Positions 1 to 11,900 of a stretch of DNA of 64,000 nt are shown here, piece after piece. The notes beneath the pieces are model-generated. The model had not been told where the DNA came from, made no database searches, and saw nothing but the letters and a program-made list of their open reading frames with translations. The first letter of the stretch is position 1, and each line of letters begins with the position of its first letter. A program made the position numbers and the translations under genes. Source of the stretch: Nageia nagi (taxonomy: Eukaryota; Pinophyta); NCBI GenBank assembly GCA_050084985.1, contig JBITNC010000001.1, positions 104,966,001 to 105,030,000 of the forward strand, given 5' to 3'.

Positions 1-760
1 CATTTAGATTTGATGGGTCCATTTCATACTAAGTTAATTGGAGGAGCATCTTACATCTTGACCTTCATTAAAGATTTTAGTAGGATGACCTTTGGGTGTC
101 TACTTGAACACAAGGATCAAACCTTTGAGAGTTTTAAGGTTTTTAAGATATTTATTAAAAATCAAACTGACCTTAAAATTAAGAAGTTGAGATCAGATAA
201 TGGGGGAGAATGCAACAATAATGTGTTCAATGACTATTGTTCCAAGTATGGAATCAAGAGGTAATTTAAAATTCATTACATTCCTCAGCAAAATGATGTT
301 GCCAAAAGGAAAAATAGAACAATTATGGAAATGGATAGATGCATGTTGGGTAATCTTCTTAGTTTCTTATGGGGTGAAGCTATGAGCACTGCTATTTACA
401 CTTTGAATAGGTATCCCATAAAAGCCATTTAGGGTAGAACTCATTTTGAGGCATGGTTAGGAAGAAAACCTAACATTTCTCACCTTAGGGTGTTTGGTTG
501 TGAAGCATTCTCATACATTGTTTTTGAGAAAAGAAAAAGTTGGATTAAACAGCTAAAAAGTGCATCATTATAGGTTATGATAGTTAGCATAGAGGATATA
601 GGCTCTACTCTCCATCCTATAAAGCCTTCTTTTGTTTCAAGGGATGTAAAGTTCAATGAACTTCTTAAAGAATCTACTTCTAATGAGGATGTTGATGATC
701 TAGAGGACTCTTCAATTGCATCTAGCTGGTTGGATATTGATGTAGACAAGTTATCTTAGA
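1..760 (+). pseudogene. copia A integrase region, decayed
   Basis: The frame opens inside the integrase core: the first catalytic Asp lies in HLDLMGP (start of the window) and the second in LRSDNGGEC (about 190-215). The third motif, normally PQQNGVAERKNRT, reads with Lys in place of the catalytic Glu (about 283-320), so the DDE triad is broken. The C-terminal block follows with EAWLGRKPNISHLRVFGCEA (about 450-510). A TAG stop at about 430 stands where Gln is usual. The acidic stretch before RT extends to about 759. Function in the family: inserting cDNA into the host chromosome; here it must be inactive. Confidence 0.85.
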
Positions 761-826
761 AACAAAATTCTCCAACATAAAGGATAACAAGGAGCACGAC
801 CTTGAACAAATATTTTTTTACCAAGA

Positions 827-1740
827 TTGACAACAAGAATGAGCCCTCAAACCTTCAAAGAAGCTTCTAAGTATGAGTGTTGGATGGAAGCCATGAAACT
901 GGAGTATGAGGCACTTATGAAAAATAAAATTTTGGACTTGGTTCCTTATCCCAATGAGAAGCATGTTATTGGTAATAAGTGTATATACAAGGTCAAGTTC
1001 AATTCAGTTAGAGATATTGAGAAATACAAGGCAAGGTTAGTAGCTAAAGGTTTTACTTAGAAATACAATGTAGATTATGAGGAAACCTTTGCTCCCATGG
1101 TAAAGATGCCTACTATCAGGATTATCTTTACTCTTTCTTTAGCTCAAGAATGTAAATTTTTTCAACTTTATGTCAAAATTTCATTTCTCAATGGTGACTT
1201 AGATGTGGAAATCTTCATAAATCAACTAGAAGGGTTTATTGTGGAAGGTAAAGAGTATTTTATGTACAAGTTAAAGAAGTCATTGTATGGACTTAAGTAA
1301 GCATCTTGAGCCTGGTACAAAAAGATTTTAGGGTACTTTATAGACATTGGATTCTCTAAGTGTTTTTTATAACTTTGATCTATATGTGCTCAATCAAGTA
1401 TAAGACATAGTCTTGATTCTCCTTTATGTGGATGATCTTCTGATAACTGGAAATAAGGATGAAATAATTCAAGAGTGCATATCCAAACTTAAGGCAATAT
1501 TTGAAATGATTGATCTTGATCTCTTGCACTACTATCTTAGAATGCAAGTGTATCAATACAAGGATTATATTTATCTCACTCAATCTAAGTATATATCAAA
1601 CATCTTGTAGAAGTTTGGAATGGAGGAATGTAGATATGTTATGATCCCAATCTCTCATAGAATCATTATTTCTTTATGCTCCAACTCTCAGTTAGTTGAT
1701 GCTATAGCTTATAGGTAATTAATTGGTAGTCTTTTATATT
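827..1740 (+). pseudogene. copia A reverse transcriptase, decayed
   Basis: Recognisable RT blocks in order: the N-terminal WMEAMKLEYEALMKN block (about 880-930), KARLVAKGFT followed by a TAG where Gln is expected (about 1030-1060), YEETFAP (about 1076-1095), a FLNGDLDVEIF block (about 1188-1215), SLYGLK followed by TAA and TGA where Gln and Arg are expected, and the catalytic box YVDDLLITGN (about 1425-1455). At least one frameshift lies between about 1300 and 1413. RT copies element RNA into cDNA in virus-like particles. This copy cannot be translated as one protein. Confidence 0.88.
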
Positions 1741-2378
1741 TGACTATTTCTAGGCTTGATATTACCTTTGCAATGAATCTGATGGCTTGATTCATGTAGA
1801 AACCATATGTTGAGCACCTCAATGTTGTTAAGGAAATCTTGAGGTATGTTGTAGGGACTAAGAATCTTGCTCTTAAGTATTCTAAGTTACCTTCATTTGT
1901 TCTCTTTGGATTGTTTGATTCTAACTATGGGGGAGATAGAGATGATATGAAATCTACCTTTATGTATGTGTTTAGTATTAGTTTAGGTGCTATCTCTTGG
2001 ACTTCCAAAAAGTAGCCTACTATTTCTCTTTCCACATAGAATTCAAATACCAATCCATGTCTATTACAGCCTAAGAAGCTATTTGGCTAGGGCATCTTTT
2101 GAAAGAAATTAGGTATGGGCAAGGTGGTTCATCTTTGATTTCTTCAAATAATCAGGTGGCTATTTCTTTGGCTAAGAATCTTGTGTTCCATTAGAGAATA
2201 AAACATGTAAAAATCCATGTCCATTTTATTAAGATGAAGTTCTTAATGGCATCATACACCTAGAGTATTATCCATCCACCTTAAACTCTATTGATTTGTT
2301 CACCAAGCCCCTTCCAAAAGCTCAATTTTGTAAGCTTAAGGATGTTATCAGATTGGTGAAGTTGCCCTCAAGGGGGAG
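1741..2378 (+). pseudogene. copia A RNase H, decayed
   Basis: The region following RT shows the copia RNase H signature in broken frames: a LIGSLLYL-like start near 1722, EYQSMSITA then TAG for Gln and EAIWLGHLLKEIRYG (about 2048-2115), a long NNQVAISLAKN block (about 2148-2185), and the terminal KPLPK-like motif near 2305. A GGGGGAG run sits at the end of the coding part (about 2371-2378). RNase H removes the RNA strand during cDNA synthesis. Stops and a frameshift make it non-functional. Confidence 0.8.
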
Positions 2379-3077
2379 TGAAGTTTGAATTCTTGTGTTG
2401 AATTCATGTTTATGATGACAACTTCACCCCTTGGAGGATTTTGTTCTATATAGTGTTGATTTTTTTATACACCTTCATGATAAGTTCACTTTGTGTGAGA
2501 AACTTATTGTACAAATTCTTAAAAAAAAATATTGGCCAATCTAGCACTATTCAGTTATCCATGTGTGAGGAACTCTTATGTGTCTTTTGAAATTGTTCAA
2601 TTATCCATATGTGAGGAACTCATATGTGCATGCTCTATTTTATAATGATAATCAACACTTATTTTATATATAGTAAGTGACTATAAGTTTTGGCTTGATA
2701 TCTTTGTGATGACTTATAGTGCACCATTGATCAGTTCATGATGGCATTTGAGTGATTCATCTATCCTTGTTGATATGAATATATTACATCTAATTGATCT
2801 TGTTATTTGAGCTACTTATGACTTGTAAGTTCATTTGAGATTGCAAGTTACTTAATTTAGGTATGTAGGCTCTTGGAGACTCTTTATGCCAGTTGGATGA
2901 CTACTTCATGTACATTAAAATTGGTTTTAGTTAATGATTGTATTTGGCAAAGTAGTGGGTCTCAAACTAGATCTTTCTTACTTCACAAATATGTAAAGAG
3001 TTCTCATCTTCATTTTATCTATTTAGATTAAAACTCTCTTACTTTCTCACTTATTTTCTCTATCCCAATATTGCATT
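2379..3077 (+). other. copia A 3' non-coding region
   Basis: About 700 bp between the end of pol and the polypurine tract, with no coding signal. It includes two diverged 33-bp copies of TTCARTTATCCATRTGTGAG plus flank at 2550-2582 and 2596-2628. Nothing else is recognisable. Confidence 0.6.
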
Positions 3078-3086
3078 AAGGGGGAG
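3078..3086 (+). other. Polypurine tract of copia A
   Basis: AAGGGGGAG lies directly against the TGTTGG start of the LTR. This is the usual position and composition of the plus-strand primer of copia elements. Confidence 0.8.
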
Positions 3087-3579
3087 TGTTGGAATGTATA
3101 ATGCATTATTGTAAAGGTCATGTAATAATCTTCTATGTAAGTTCACTAATACTTAAGGGTATCATTTGATACTTTAAGTATTTAAGTGAATATGATAATG
3201 TAACTTATCCTACACTCCATGTCATGAGCATAGCCCTTGGGTAAAAGGATGTGCATGTCATGCTTTTGTACATTGGATAATAGAGTGATCAAAAGAGGGA
3301 TTTTGGACTATAAATAGAAGGCTTCGCCTTCCTATTTGTGATAACACACCAATTTGTGGAGTAAAGTTATGCTATAAGATAGTGTAGGAGGATTGTAAGA
3401 ATTCATATTTGTTAAGAAGAGAGATTTAGTTAGTAGATGTACTTCTAGTTGGAGGAACCACTTACATCTTGTGTTATCTTTTTGAGATTGCTTTATGAGT
3501 TTGTTAGATGTGTATTGTGAGATTTCATGTGATCTTGAAAGTTTAGAGTTGTTCTTGTTATAGTTCAATTCTCTCAACA
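3087..3579 (+). repeat. 3' LTR of copia A
   Basis: 493 bp with matched termini TGTTG (3087-3091) and CAACA (3575-3579). It starts immediately after the polypurine tract and ends where the reverse-strand RT coding sequence of element B resumes. It contains a TATA box and a short hairpin just downstream of it. Confidence 0.85.
3309..3317 (+). promoter_or_regulatory. TATA box of the copia A LTR
   Basis: TATAAATAG within the LTR, followed directly by a perfect 6-bp stem hairpin GAAGGC-TTC-GCCTTC (3317-3331). Position and sequence suit the LTR promoter; transcription would start around 3340. Confidence 0.65.
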
Positions 3580-3700
3580 AGTTTCCAAGAATAATTCTTC
3601 TAGATCTATTAATCTCATCCTCTATAGTCTTTTTCCAATCTTTATTTGCAATAGCTTCAAGTTGAAGTTGGAAGGCTCAATAAGAGAAGAGGAAATCAAG
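3580..3700 (-). pseudogene. copia B RT N-terminus, cut by element A
   Basis: The - strand encodes an EAIANKDWKKTIEDEI block, the usual start of copia RT. A one-base frameshift later, a SWKLV sequence (compare the family TWELV) runs right up to the end of the A LTR. This locates the insertion point inside the RT coding sequence. The remainder of RT is absent from the window. Confidence 0.7.
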
Positions 3701-4650
3701 GTATAATTAGTGATTTGATCACCCCTTGCTTGTTGTTGGGTCATTCTTCTAGTGAAATCCTTATGCAACTAAGATTTTGGATGATCTTTGGTAACCCTTC
3801 TCTTGGTAGGATTTGTAACCATGGGAAGGTTAGGTTGTGGAGAATGAAGAGGTTGGGTAGGCTATATTGGCTCAATTTACTCATCAAAAATAGATTCCTC
3901 AATCATCAAAGTAATGTTAGGGGAATTAAAATCATTCTTGTATTCTCCTCCTTCATGAAAGGTCACATCCCAACTGATATGTAACTTTCACAAAACTAGA
4001 TCATATCATTGATAAGCTTTGGAATCATCAGAGTATCCCACAAAGATACATTTGATGGATTTTTCATCTAATTTTTTCCTATTATCTTTAGGCACATACA
4101 TGTAACATGTAGAGCCATTGATACAAAGGCATGAGAAATTAGGTTTCTTACCAAACCAAGCCTTATAAGGGGTTGAATGCTTCATAATTTTTGTTAGGTA
4201 GTGTTTTAACATGTAAATAGTTATATGAATATCTTTCCCTCATAATTTATTGTACATTTCCATATCCTTGAGCATGCTTGGGGCCATCTTAATGACTATT
4301 TAGTTCTTCCTCTCTATTGCTCATTCTATTATAAAGTGTAGGATATTGTATATTATTGCTTGATCACATATTTGTTGTAGAATTCCTTTAACTCATTTGA
4401 AGTGAATTCACCATCATGTTCTATACAAAACTTCTTGAGGTAATAGCTAGACTTCTTCTTAACAAGTGTTTTAAACTTGACAAAAGTTTCAAAAGCATCT
4501 AACTTGGCCTCCAACAAATACAACCAACTCATTAAGGAATAGTCACTAGTAAAAATATGTATATAACTACACTTGGTCATGGTGGAAGTATACATAGGCC
4601 TATAAATATTAACATGCACCAACTACATAGGTGATTTTGCATGGTGTGGG
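3700..4650 (-). pseudogene. copia B integrase, decayed
   Basis: The - strand carries the integrase core (4353-4622), where the usual HVDI reads HVNI and the second motif reads IEHDGEF in place of DRGGEF, so both visible catalytic Asp sites are altered. The C-terminal block (4006-4212) reads TPYKAWFGKKPNFSCL and SIKCIFVGYSDDSKAYQ. A linker to about 3700 contains FHEGGEYKNDF and RRVTKDHPKS. The domain order matches copia pol; the protein is not functional. Confidence 0.85.
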
Positions 4651-4699
4651 TGAGAGGGAAACTTTTCTTGATGTTGTTTCCTTAAAATGTAGCTCTCAC

Positions 4700-5110
4700 A
4701 CAAAGTGTTAGGTGGTAGTGAGAAGGTAGGTATGCCTCTCACAAGCTTGGGTAATCCTTTTAATGAGTTAAAATTGATGTGACCAAATTTTTGTTACCAT
4801 AACCAAGTAGGATCAATGATGTATTTCAATCATTTAACTATCATTGATTGCATCTTCAACATATACATTTGATTTGTAGACATGAGAACTTTTGCAATTA
4901 ATTTCTTGTTGGTCTCATTGGTGATGGTGCAACTCTTCTTTTGAAAGACTAATATATAGTCCTTCAAGAACATCTATCTAGTACTAAGGAGATTATGCTT
5001 TAGCCTAAGAATATACAAAGTGACATACATATACATGATTTTGCTGTACTTTTCTTTAAAAGAAATAATACCCTTACCTATAATATCAACTTGATTATTA
5101 TCACCAAACT
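4700..5110 (-). pseudogene. copia B gag-pre-integrase region
   Basis: Decayed coding sequence upstream of the integrase on the - strand. It aligns by eye with the cleaner copy in copia E (19479-19694), which has the LYVPRLKHNILSIE motif. It normally lies between protease and integrase in copia elements. Confidence 0.55.
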
Positions 5111-6150
5111 AGATTTTATCAAAAGGATTATCTTCAAGATAAGGAAATAAATTTTTATTCTTGGTCATATATTTTGAGCACCCACTATATAGATACTAAA
5201 TTTGGTCATCAACAACTTCAAAGTTGTTGTGTGTTAGAAACACATTATCAACATCATGTTCTTCAATGTAGTAGGCTTTCTATTCCTTCTTCCAGTAGCA
5301 ATACTGCTATATATAATTATCTTTTTCATAAAATTCATAATAATAGAAGTTTGAGCTTTAGTTTTTGCTAGTTGATTAATCTCTTCTTCTACCATGACCT
5401 CGACCACTATGACCTCTTCTAGAGTCTCTTAAGGTGGATGTTGAACTGGAGAAAGTAGAAGGTTGATTAATCATCTAGATTTTACCTTGGAATGCTTTAT
5501 CAAAGTTCATAGATATATCCTATAGTCTATACTCATACATTTTTAGGCTTCCAAGAAATTACAAGAGAATTAGTTGAGTTAATTCCTTAGACTCCTCAAT
5601 TGCAATGGTAAGAGGATCAAACTTTCGAGGAAGGCTTCTCAACACTTTCTCAATAATCCAAGTGTCACCAAGATGTTTACCATATGAATGAAGAGAATTT
5701 GCTAAATATTAAACTCTATTAATGAAGAATTCAAAAGTATCACCATATCCCATTTGAAAATATTTAAACTCCCTACACAAGAGTTGTACCTTAACTACTC
5801 TTACTTTGGATGATCCTTTATAAGGACTCTTAAGAGTGTCCCATACAACTTTTAAAAATTTTCATTCTATAATATTAGGAAAGATGGTGACATCTATCCC
5901 ACTTTCTACAAAAAAAAGCTTTGGAATCCTTATTTTGGATCTTTAAGAGCTCCTTTCTTGCATCTACTATAAGTGCAGCAAAGGCTATAGCATCAAGTTC
6001 AACATATCTCTAAGAAATAAGATTAGGAGAGTCTTGAGAGATGAGAAAGGTCTACATACGTATGATCTAATATTCATAATATTCTCCACTAAATATAATC
6101 ATATGTAGATATAAATAATTTCCATTCTTAAAATATATTTAACACAATAG
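5111..6150 (-). pseudogene. copia B gag, decayed
   Basis: Broken coding sequence on the - strand, collinear with copia E gag at 43803-44830. Shared stretches include the segment around 5450-5580 against 44080-44200. Gag forms the virus-like particle. No long open frame remains. Confidence 0.6.
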
Positions 6151-6197
6151 AACTTGATTTTGATACCAATTGAAGAATTTACAAGATCAAGACAAGA

Positions 6198-6209
6198 GCT
6201 TTGATACCA
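6198..6209 (-). other. Primer binding site of copia B
   Basis: GCTTTGATACCA on the + strand is the complement of TGGTATCAAAGC, a one-base variant of the initiator Met-tRNA primer site used by plant copia elements. A second similar copy lies at 6157-6168, so which one bordered the LTR is uncertain. Confidence 0.55.
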
Positions 6210-6210
6210 A

Positions 6211-7640
6211 TTGAAAAAATAAAGGCTCCAAAATTTTAAGAAATTTTAGAAAATTACCCAAAATATGAATTTAGCCTTATATTTGGATAGAATGTGAAAA
6301 TAAATTTCTAACAGTTACTCACATGCCTAAAATAGACTTACAAATCTCGTGGAATGTGAATTTGAAGTTCTCAAGATGAAAAATAACTTTCCCAGGCCAA
6401 AAATAGTGAAAATTTTTATAATGTCAGAGTCCAAGAGTTTTTAAGTCAGCTCTAAATTTTCCAAATTATAGGAAAATACAAAATATTTAAGATCATATTT
6501 TTCAACATTTTAGGAATCTTGAACTCCATTGAATTATGGGAAAGTTCAAAATTCCAAAAAGTTAGAAATTTTGGAAAAATTGACTAGTTTACAAGGCCAA
6601 CTTTGAAGGGTTGTAACTTGGTTATTTGTCAACCAAACCTAGTACCATGATATATCAAATGAATCAATACAAAATTATATATCTAATGGTGATGATCCTA
6701 AAAAATTTGGAGAAATATGGAAGAATCAAAAGTGACCTTGAAGTAAAATACTAGAGCTCACTGAGTAAGACTTGGAAAATGTAAGTTTTATATTTTATGA
6801 GTTTAGAGTGTTTTTCACTAACAAAGTATGGTAAAATATATATGGTTGGAAAGGTATGAATATTATCTATCTAACTGAAAAGGAATCACAAAAATGGATA
6901 TCTAAAATGAACATTCTATCCTTTGAAAAAAAATTGATATAAAATAAGGTAGTTTGACACAATCACAAAAATAGCAAAAACTATTGCTCAAAATGGAAAT
7001 CTAATAGATATCCATATAGAATAAATAAACTCAAATAAGTAAATATCACCTTTTAATAGATATATATAACTTATGTGAATAGTTGCAAGAATTTTCACAT
7101 GCATACAAGCTTTGAAAAGGAGAATACATAACTCAAACACAATAGAGTTGTAGAGCAAATATGAATGATTTCCATTAGATACAAAATGACAACATAATAT
7201 TACAATGAATCATAAACCTAATATGGAAAATTAAGTTCCTATTTATACAAAGAGAAAATATAGTGTTTGAGACTTCATGAGATCTGACAGATTACAAATC
7301 CACTCAAAGAATTAGACAAAAATATAAATGGAGCACCCAAAAAGTTAGAGAATGTGGGAATCCATATAAAATTGAATCTACATAAATCTAATATCATATA
7401 TATGATCATTAAGAGTTCAAAAAATATTCCTATAGTAGGTTTGCAACTTTTTCAACTATGATTAATATGGTAAGTGAATAATAATACCAAAAAGTAGTCA
7501 TTGGTAAGATGGCAATAGTTGATCAAAAGTGTGGAAATCAAATATGGAACATTAAATTCCTTCATATGTGTAGAATATTTTATTGAAAATAAAAATATAA
7601 GACCTAGTTAAAATTTTAATGGTTTTAGGAAAAAATAGTT
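6211..7640 (-). repeat. Putative 5' LTR of copia B (ends uncertain)
   Basis: Very AT-rich, no coding signal. It follows the primer site on the side where the 5' LTR should be and holds a - strand TATA box (GTATAAATAGG, + strand 7238-7248). The outer end is not defined. 6838-7180 is weakly similar to 8360-8720. Confidence 0.4.
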
Positions 7641-7643
7641 TGA

Positions 7644-7870
7644 TACCAAATAAATATTTTAAGTCTAAAGGAGTTGGCAACTATAGAAATGATGTTCATT
7701 CTTCAAGAAATGATTGGCTAACAAACTTATAGAATTCATCAAGCTTAACTTGATCAAAATATAAAGTATTACATATGGTTGGAAAGGTATAAAATATGTC
7801 TTTAAAACTAGTAATCATAATCTTAATATTATAAGTATAACTCTAGTGATTTTATTTTGAATTTGGGGTC
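7644..7870 (-). repeat. Fragment related to the copia E LTR
   Basis: This segment matches 44825-45025 by eye, including GATACCA, AGTTRGCAACTATAGAAATG and a TTAATATTATAAGTA block. It is therefore the primer-site end of a copia LTR of the E type, probably an old fragment. Confidence 0.6.
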
Positions 7871-8789
7871 ACTAAATTGCAGTGTGGTCGCTAAGACAGT
7901 CTTATCATGAATCTAGTTTACAAATAGTGGTGATTTCACCAATGATAACCTATAAAAAATTATATGATGTTATATATTATTTTAAATATATTTAATCCTA
8001 ATTTCTAATTGGAAAATAATAAACTTGATTTTTTTTTCAAACTTTGGCAATTTTTGATGATATGAAAGGTGTTCACTAGGTCACTAGAATATGACTAAAC
8101 AAATAGTACTAAAAGAAAATGTTAGCAAAGTGTAAATTTGTATTCAAAGGGTTTTGTATTATATATTGATATAAAGGATAATAAAATACCTTTATAATAA
8201 TTAAATACCCTTAAATTATGGAGTTATATATGGTACATATATATATCAAATCTTATACGGAAGTGAATGTATTCATGGATTGCTATTATGGAAGATTAGG
8301 TAAGTGCATTATGGGAAATCAATGATGGTGTTGGTGATTTTCATATAAATTATAAAAAATTATATATGGTTAGAAAATTATATGAAAGGAATATCTAACA
8401 TAAAAAGAAACACCTAAAATTGAGGTCTAGAACAAAAGGTATATCCCTTGAAAGCAAACTAGTTTGAAATTGGGTAGTTTGATACAACATCAATAAATCT
8501 AGTCCATGAAATAAAAAATAAACAAATACATAATAGGATAAAATACCACAAAATAGGTTAATATCATCTAATTTTATCTCCAAACATGATATATAACACT
8601 TTAAGTATGATTTCTTGATTGCAACAACACCTAGAAATGAAAAACATAAAACACAAATGCAAGAAAAAGTTATAGAGCTTTTTCTCTTACTATTGATTTA
8701 TATAATGAATATAAAATTATTTTACTTAATTAAAATTCAATAGGAATTCATAAATACACATTACTTATTCAAAAGGATTGAGTGTTTCA
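7871..8789. other. AT-rich stretch without genes
   Basis: No coding sequence or RNA gene seen. 8360-8720 is a diverged relative of 6838-7180, so it is probably LTR debris. Confidence 0.4.
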
Positions 8790-8935
8790 TTTGAATCTTC
8801 ATAGGAGCTTGATGAGGTTCCACAACTAGTAGGGGCTAAATCAAGTTCCACCAAAGGGCATGCAAGAGAGAACAAGAGTGGAAAAAGAAAAATTTGATAA
8901 TATAATGATTAAATATGCGAAATATTCCATAATAG
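8790..8935 (-). repeat. Left terminal repeat remnant of element G
   Basis: Shares with 14615-14760 a segment including ACTAGTAGGGGCT, GTTCCACCAAAG and AACAAGAGTGG-like words, followed by ATGATT.AATATGC. Flanking sequence diverges quickly. Likely the remains of the 3' LTR. Confidence 0.5.
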
Positions 8936-11900
8936 CAATTTTTATTCCATATAATCATTACTAAGTTTAAATAAGATGTGATTTTAGGGATCCAAGTTAG
9001 TCTCCAAGAGGTAGGTACATGATGCTGATGATGTGTGACTCTCTTCTCTTTGATGAGAAGAAACATGGGTGCAAGGTCAACATCATCAATAATCATACAA
9101 GTATCCATCAATGTAATATCCTCATTACCTTTTATATTTTTTAAATATGCATATATGAAATCTACCAAATCATGCCCATCAATACCTTTTTCTATAAAAA
9201 ATACAACTCTAAATGTCATAAGAAAATCAATCCTAATCAACATGAAAGATACCCCCTTAAACATCATGAAGTGTACAATATTAAACCTTATATTAAACTC
9301 ATCCTTTTTTGGAGAAATTGCACCAAAATTCATGTCATATGTAGCTTCTAGATTCAATAAGAATATTACCCTAAAATCCATCTCATGAAATGCAATCACA
9401 ACTACCCATAGCAACTCTATATCAATCACATTAGAAAATACCACTACTACAGTGTCCTTCCTAATGGTTGAAAAAAAATGCCCTTGGTATTCAACATGTA
9501 TCCAAGGGCTTCTTAAATCTAGACATTCTTCTTATAACACATCATTTATCAAATCTAAGATAAAATTCTTTTTATAAGTAGTCTTATCTACCATAGGACA
9601 TGCTCCCTCATACATTATGAAATGTTCAAACTGAACCCATAAATGAAACTTAACAAAGATTGGAAATATATATAATGTGGCATATCCTCTTACCCTTTTA
9701 AATGTATCAAGCAATGGAGTTTCAAGTATGAAGTAATACACAACCTCTATTAGCCCATAAATAGTCTTTGGAATTCCAAAAACCATCCAAGAAAAGTCTC
9801 TATCCTTACCACAAGAGGAAATAATTCCCTACTCATCATATGTAAGTTCCAAATCATGGATGGTAGCCTTCAAATTGTTCCTAAGGAATATCTTAATAGT
9901 CCTCTTATAAAAAATAACCAATTCATTAATATATGTAGCCCATAATATAGGGTTAACAAACCCCAACTCATCATAAAAATATTCAATAGTAGTACATTTA
10001 CCAATAGTGACCATCTCATCAGCAAATTTGGTCCCAAGACTGATGAAAAGTGCAACCCCTAATATGTGAACAATAAGCCCTAAATCACCCTATATAAGTG
10101 AAATAATAGTCACATTAGTAGCCTCTTTATCCATAATTATCATGTCATCAATCACAATTCATGATGGATGGATAATAGCCCTCAAATCAATTCCTAAAGT
10201 TGTAACAACAAACCCTTTACCAAACACAACAATCCTCACAACCTCTAAATCATTATACAAGCATTTTTTCATAGTTGAAAAAGAAATTGCCAACATTGTA
10301 TCTTCAAGGGTGTCTCAAAGTGGTATAAAGGATTTCATTAGAGGGGCTCCTATTGATTAGTATAATGTAACCTCAAAGGTTTGGTCTAGTTGTGTTCTCC
10401 ATTACCTATATTTGTAGGGTTCTTGAAAGAGCAAAAAGTGGTGGGATAGTACACACATGGGGTTTTCTGCTCAATCTCTAGATTATAGGCCAGTTCCTAT
10501 CTATGATAAAGGTAAAAAATAATTGGAAATATATAAAATAAAAGAGTAAGATGAAAAAGATAGAAAAATGAACTACATAAAGCAAACTAAAACTAATTAG
10601 CCTGGGCATTACCATATAGCAAGCAATCCATAGCCAAGATTAAGAATAGTAAACTATCTTACTCTTGGGGTCTTGCAGTTTCAATACACAACCATAACTT
10701 AAGATAATATTTCATACATAATATTCACAAAAAATAATAAACAACCATAAATTATAGAGGGCTAAGTATCATTATATTGCATTATCATATATGAAAGCAT
10801 TTCATACACTAGGCAACCTTGCTAAAATGTTTGACCTTTTGGACCTCCAACAGTGCATTATTTATAAGCATATATTTACAATAGGTGGTTGTTCACCATT
10901 ATTTCCCTTAATTTCTCTATTTAATAAGAATAGAAATAAAGAACTATTTACAAATGTACAACTTTAATTTTTAATTATGCTAGATTACACAATGATTTAT
11001 TACAATTAGTGCCAATGTTTGGTAATATACAGACTTTGAACCTCTATATGTTCTCAACTATAATATCTCATATTTGTCTTTAACTGTATCCTTTTGCAAC
11101 TATAGATGATTATCAAGGTATGGTCCATTGAGTTGATTGGTATGGTTTGTCCCTATGCTCTATTGATAGCCATCTAACTCTCTATAACCATTTATGAAGA
11201 TCACTATAGCTTCAGGTTATGGAAACTATGAGGGAAATGAAAAATATAATGTTAAAACCTAAGGAAGAACTACCACTACCATGTGGAAATGAGTCAAATT
11301 GAACACATTGAAAGAGCTCCATGGGTCAAACACTCTTGATTAAGTGGACTCAGGTGTTACCTTTATCTCATAATTCTCTTTTTAGCTTAATGAGTCTTAA
11401 TTACTTTGGTGGGGTCTATTGAATGATTGGGAGTTACCTTATCACCTATTGATTTTCAAAAAAAGGTCTGACATCATCATTGAAAATTGGTGGGATCTAT
11501 AGAATGGACTCATTGAAACATCTCCCATTGTTTAGTCCCTCTATAACACCCATTTATGGCCTAACTCAATGCTCATTAATTTTTGGTGTATGGTATAACT
11601 TTTATTTGGAAATCCATGGGCTTAGAACATTACCCATTGATTGATTTGACTTGATAATGACTCATATTTATAATATTTCCTAAAAAGAGTACCCAAGTTT
11701 ATAGAACTTGAATCTCACAAACTTGAACTCCTATAAGACTTAGACTTGGACTTAGACACTTACTTCCCTTACATCTTACATTACCTCTTAGATAGGACTT
11801 AGACAAAATAAAACTACCTTTCGACCTTATTTAGACCTATGTATAATTACTAATGAAGACCAAACTATGTTGCAACATATATATGGGACTTATTTCTACA

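Larger units (their letters stand above)
1..3579 (+). mobile_element. Element A: Ty1/copia retrotransposon, 3' part, with 3' LTR
   Basis: The integrase, RT and RNase H regions follow in copia order on the + strand, then a 3' non-coding stretch, a polypurine tract and an LTR ending at 3579. Gag, protease and the 5' LTR lie before the window. The coding part carries many stops and some frameshifts. Immediately after the LTR the sequence continues as the - strand RT coding region of element B, so A appears to have inserted into B. The target duplication would be AGTTT (3580-3584) on this side; the other copy is outside the window. Confidence 0.85.
3580..6210 (-). mobile_element. Element B: Ty1/copia, 5' half, split by element A
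   Basis: Reading on the - strand from about 6150 down: gag, gag-pre-integrase region, integrase and the first part of RT, which stops at the LTR of A. The missing RT and RNase H are presumably on the other side of A, outside the window. The gag and integrase resemble those of copia E (43803-44830 and 18650-19694), so B and E are one broad family. Confidence 0.8.

Noticed and set aside
9035-9388. 117-codon + strand frame
   Set aside because: Lies opposite the element-G frame, which spans a much longer region in one phase; no motif in the + strand product.
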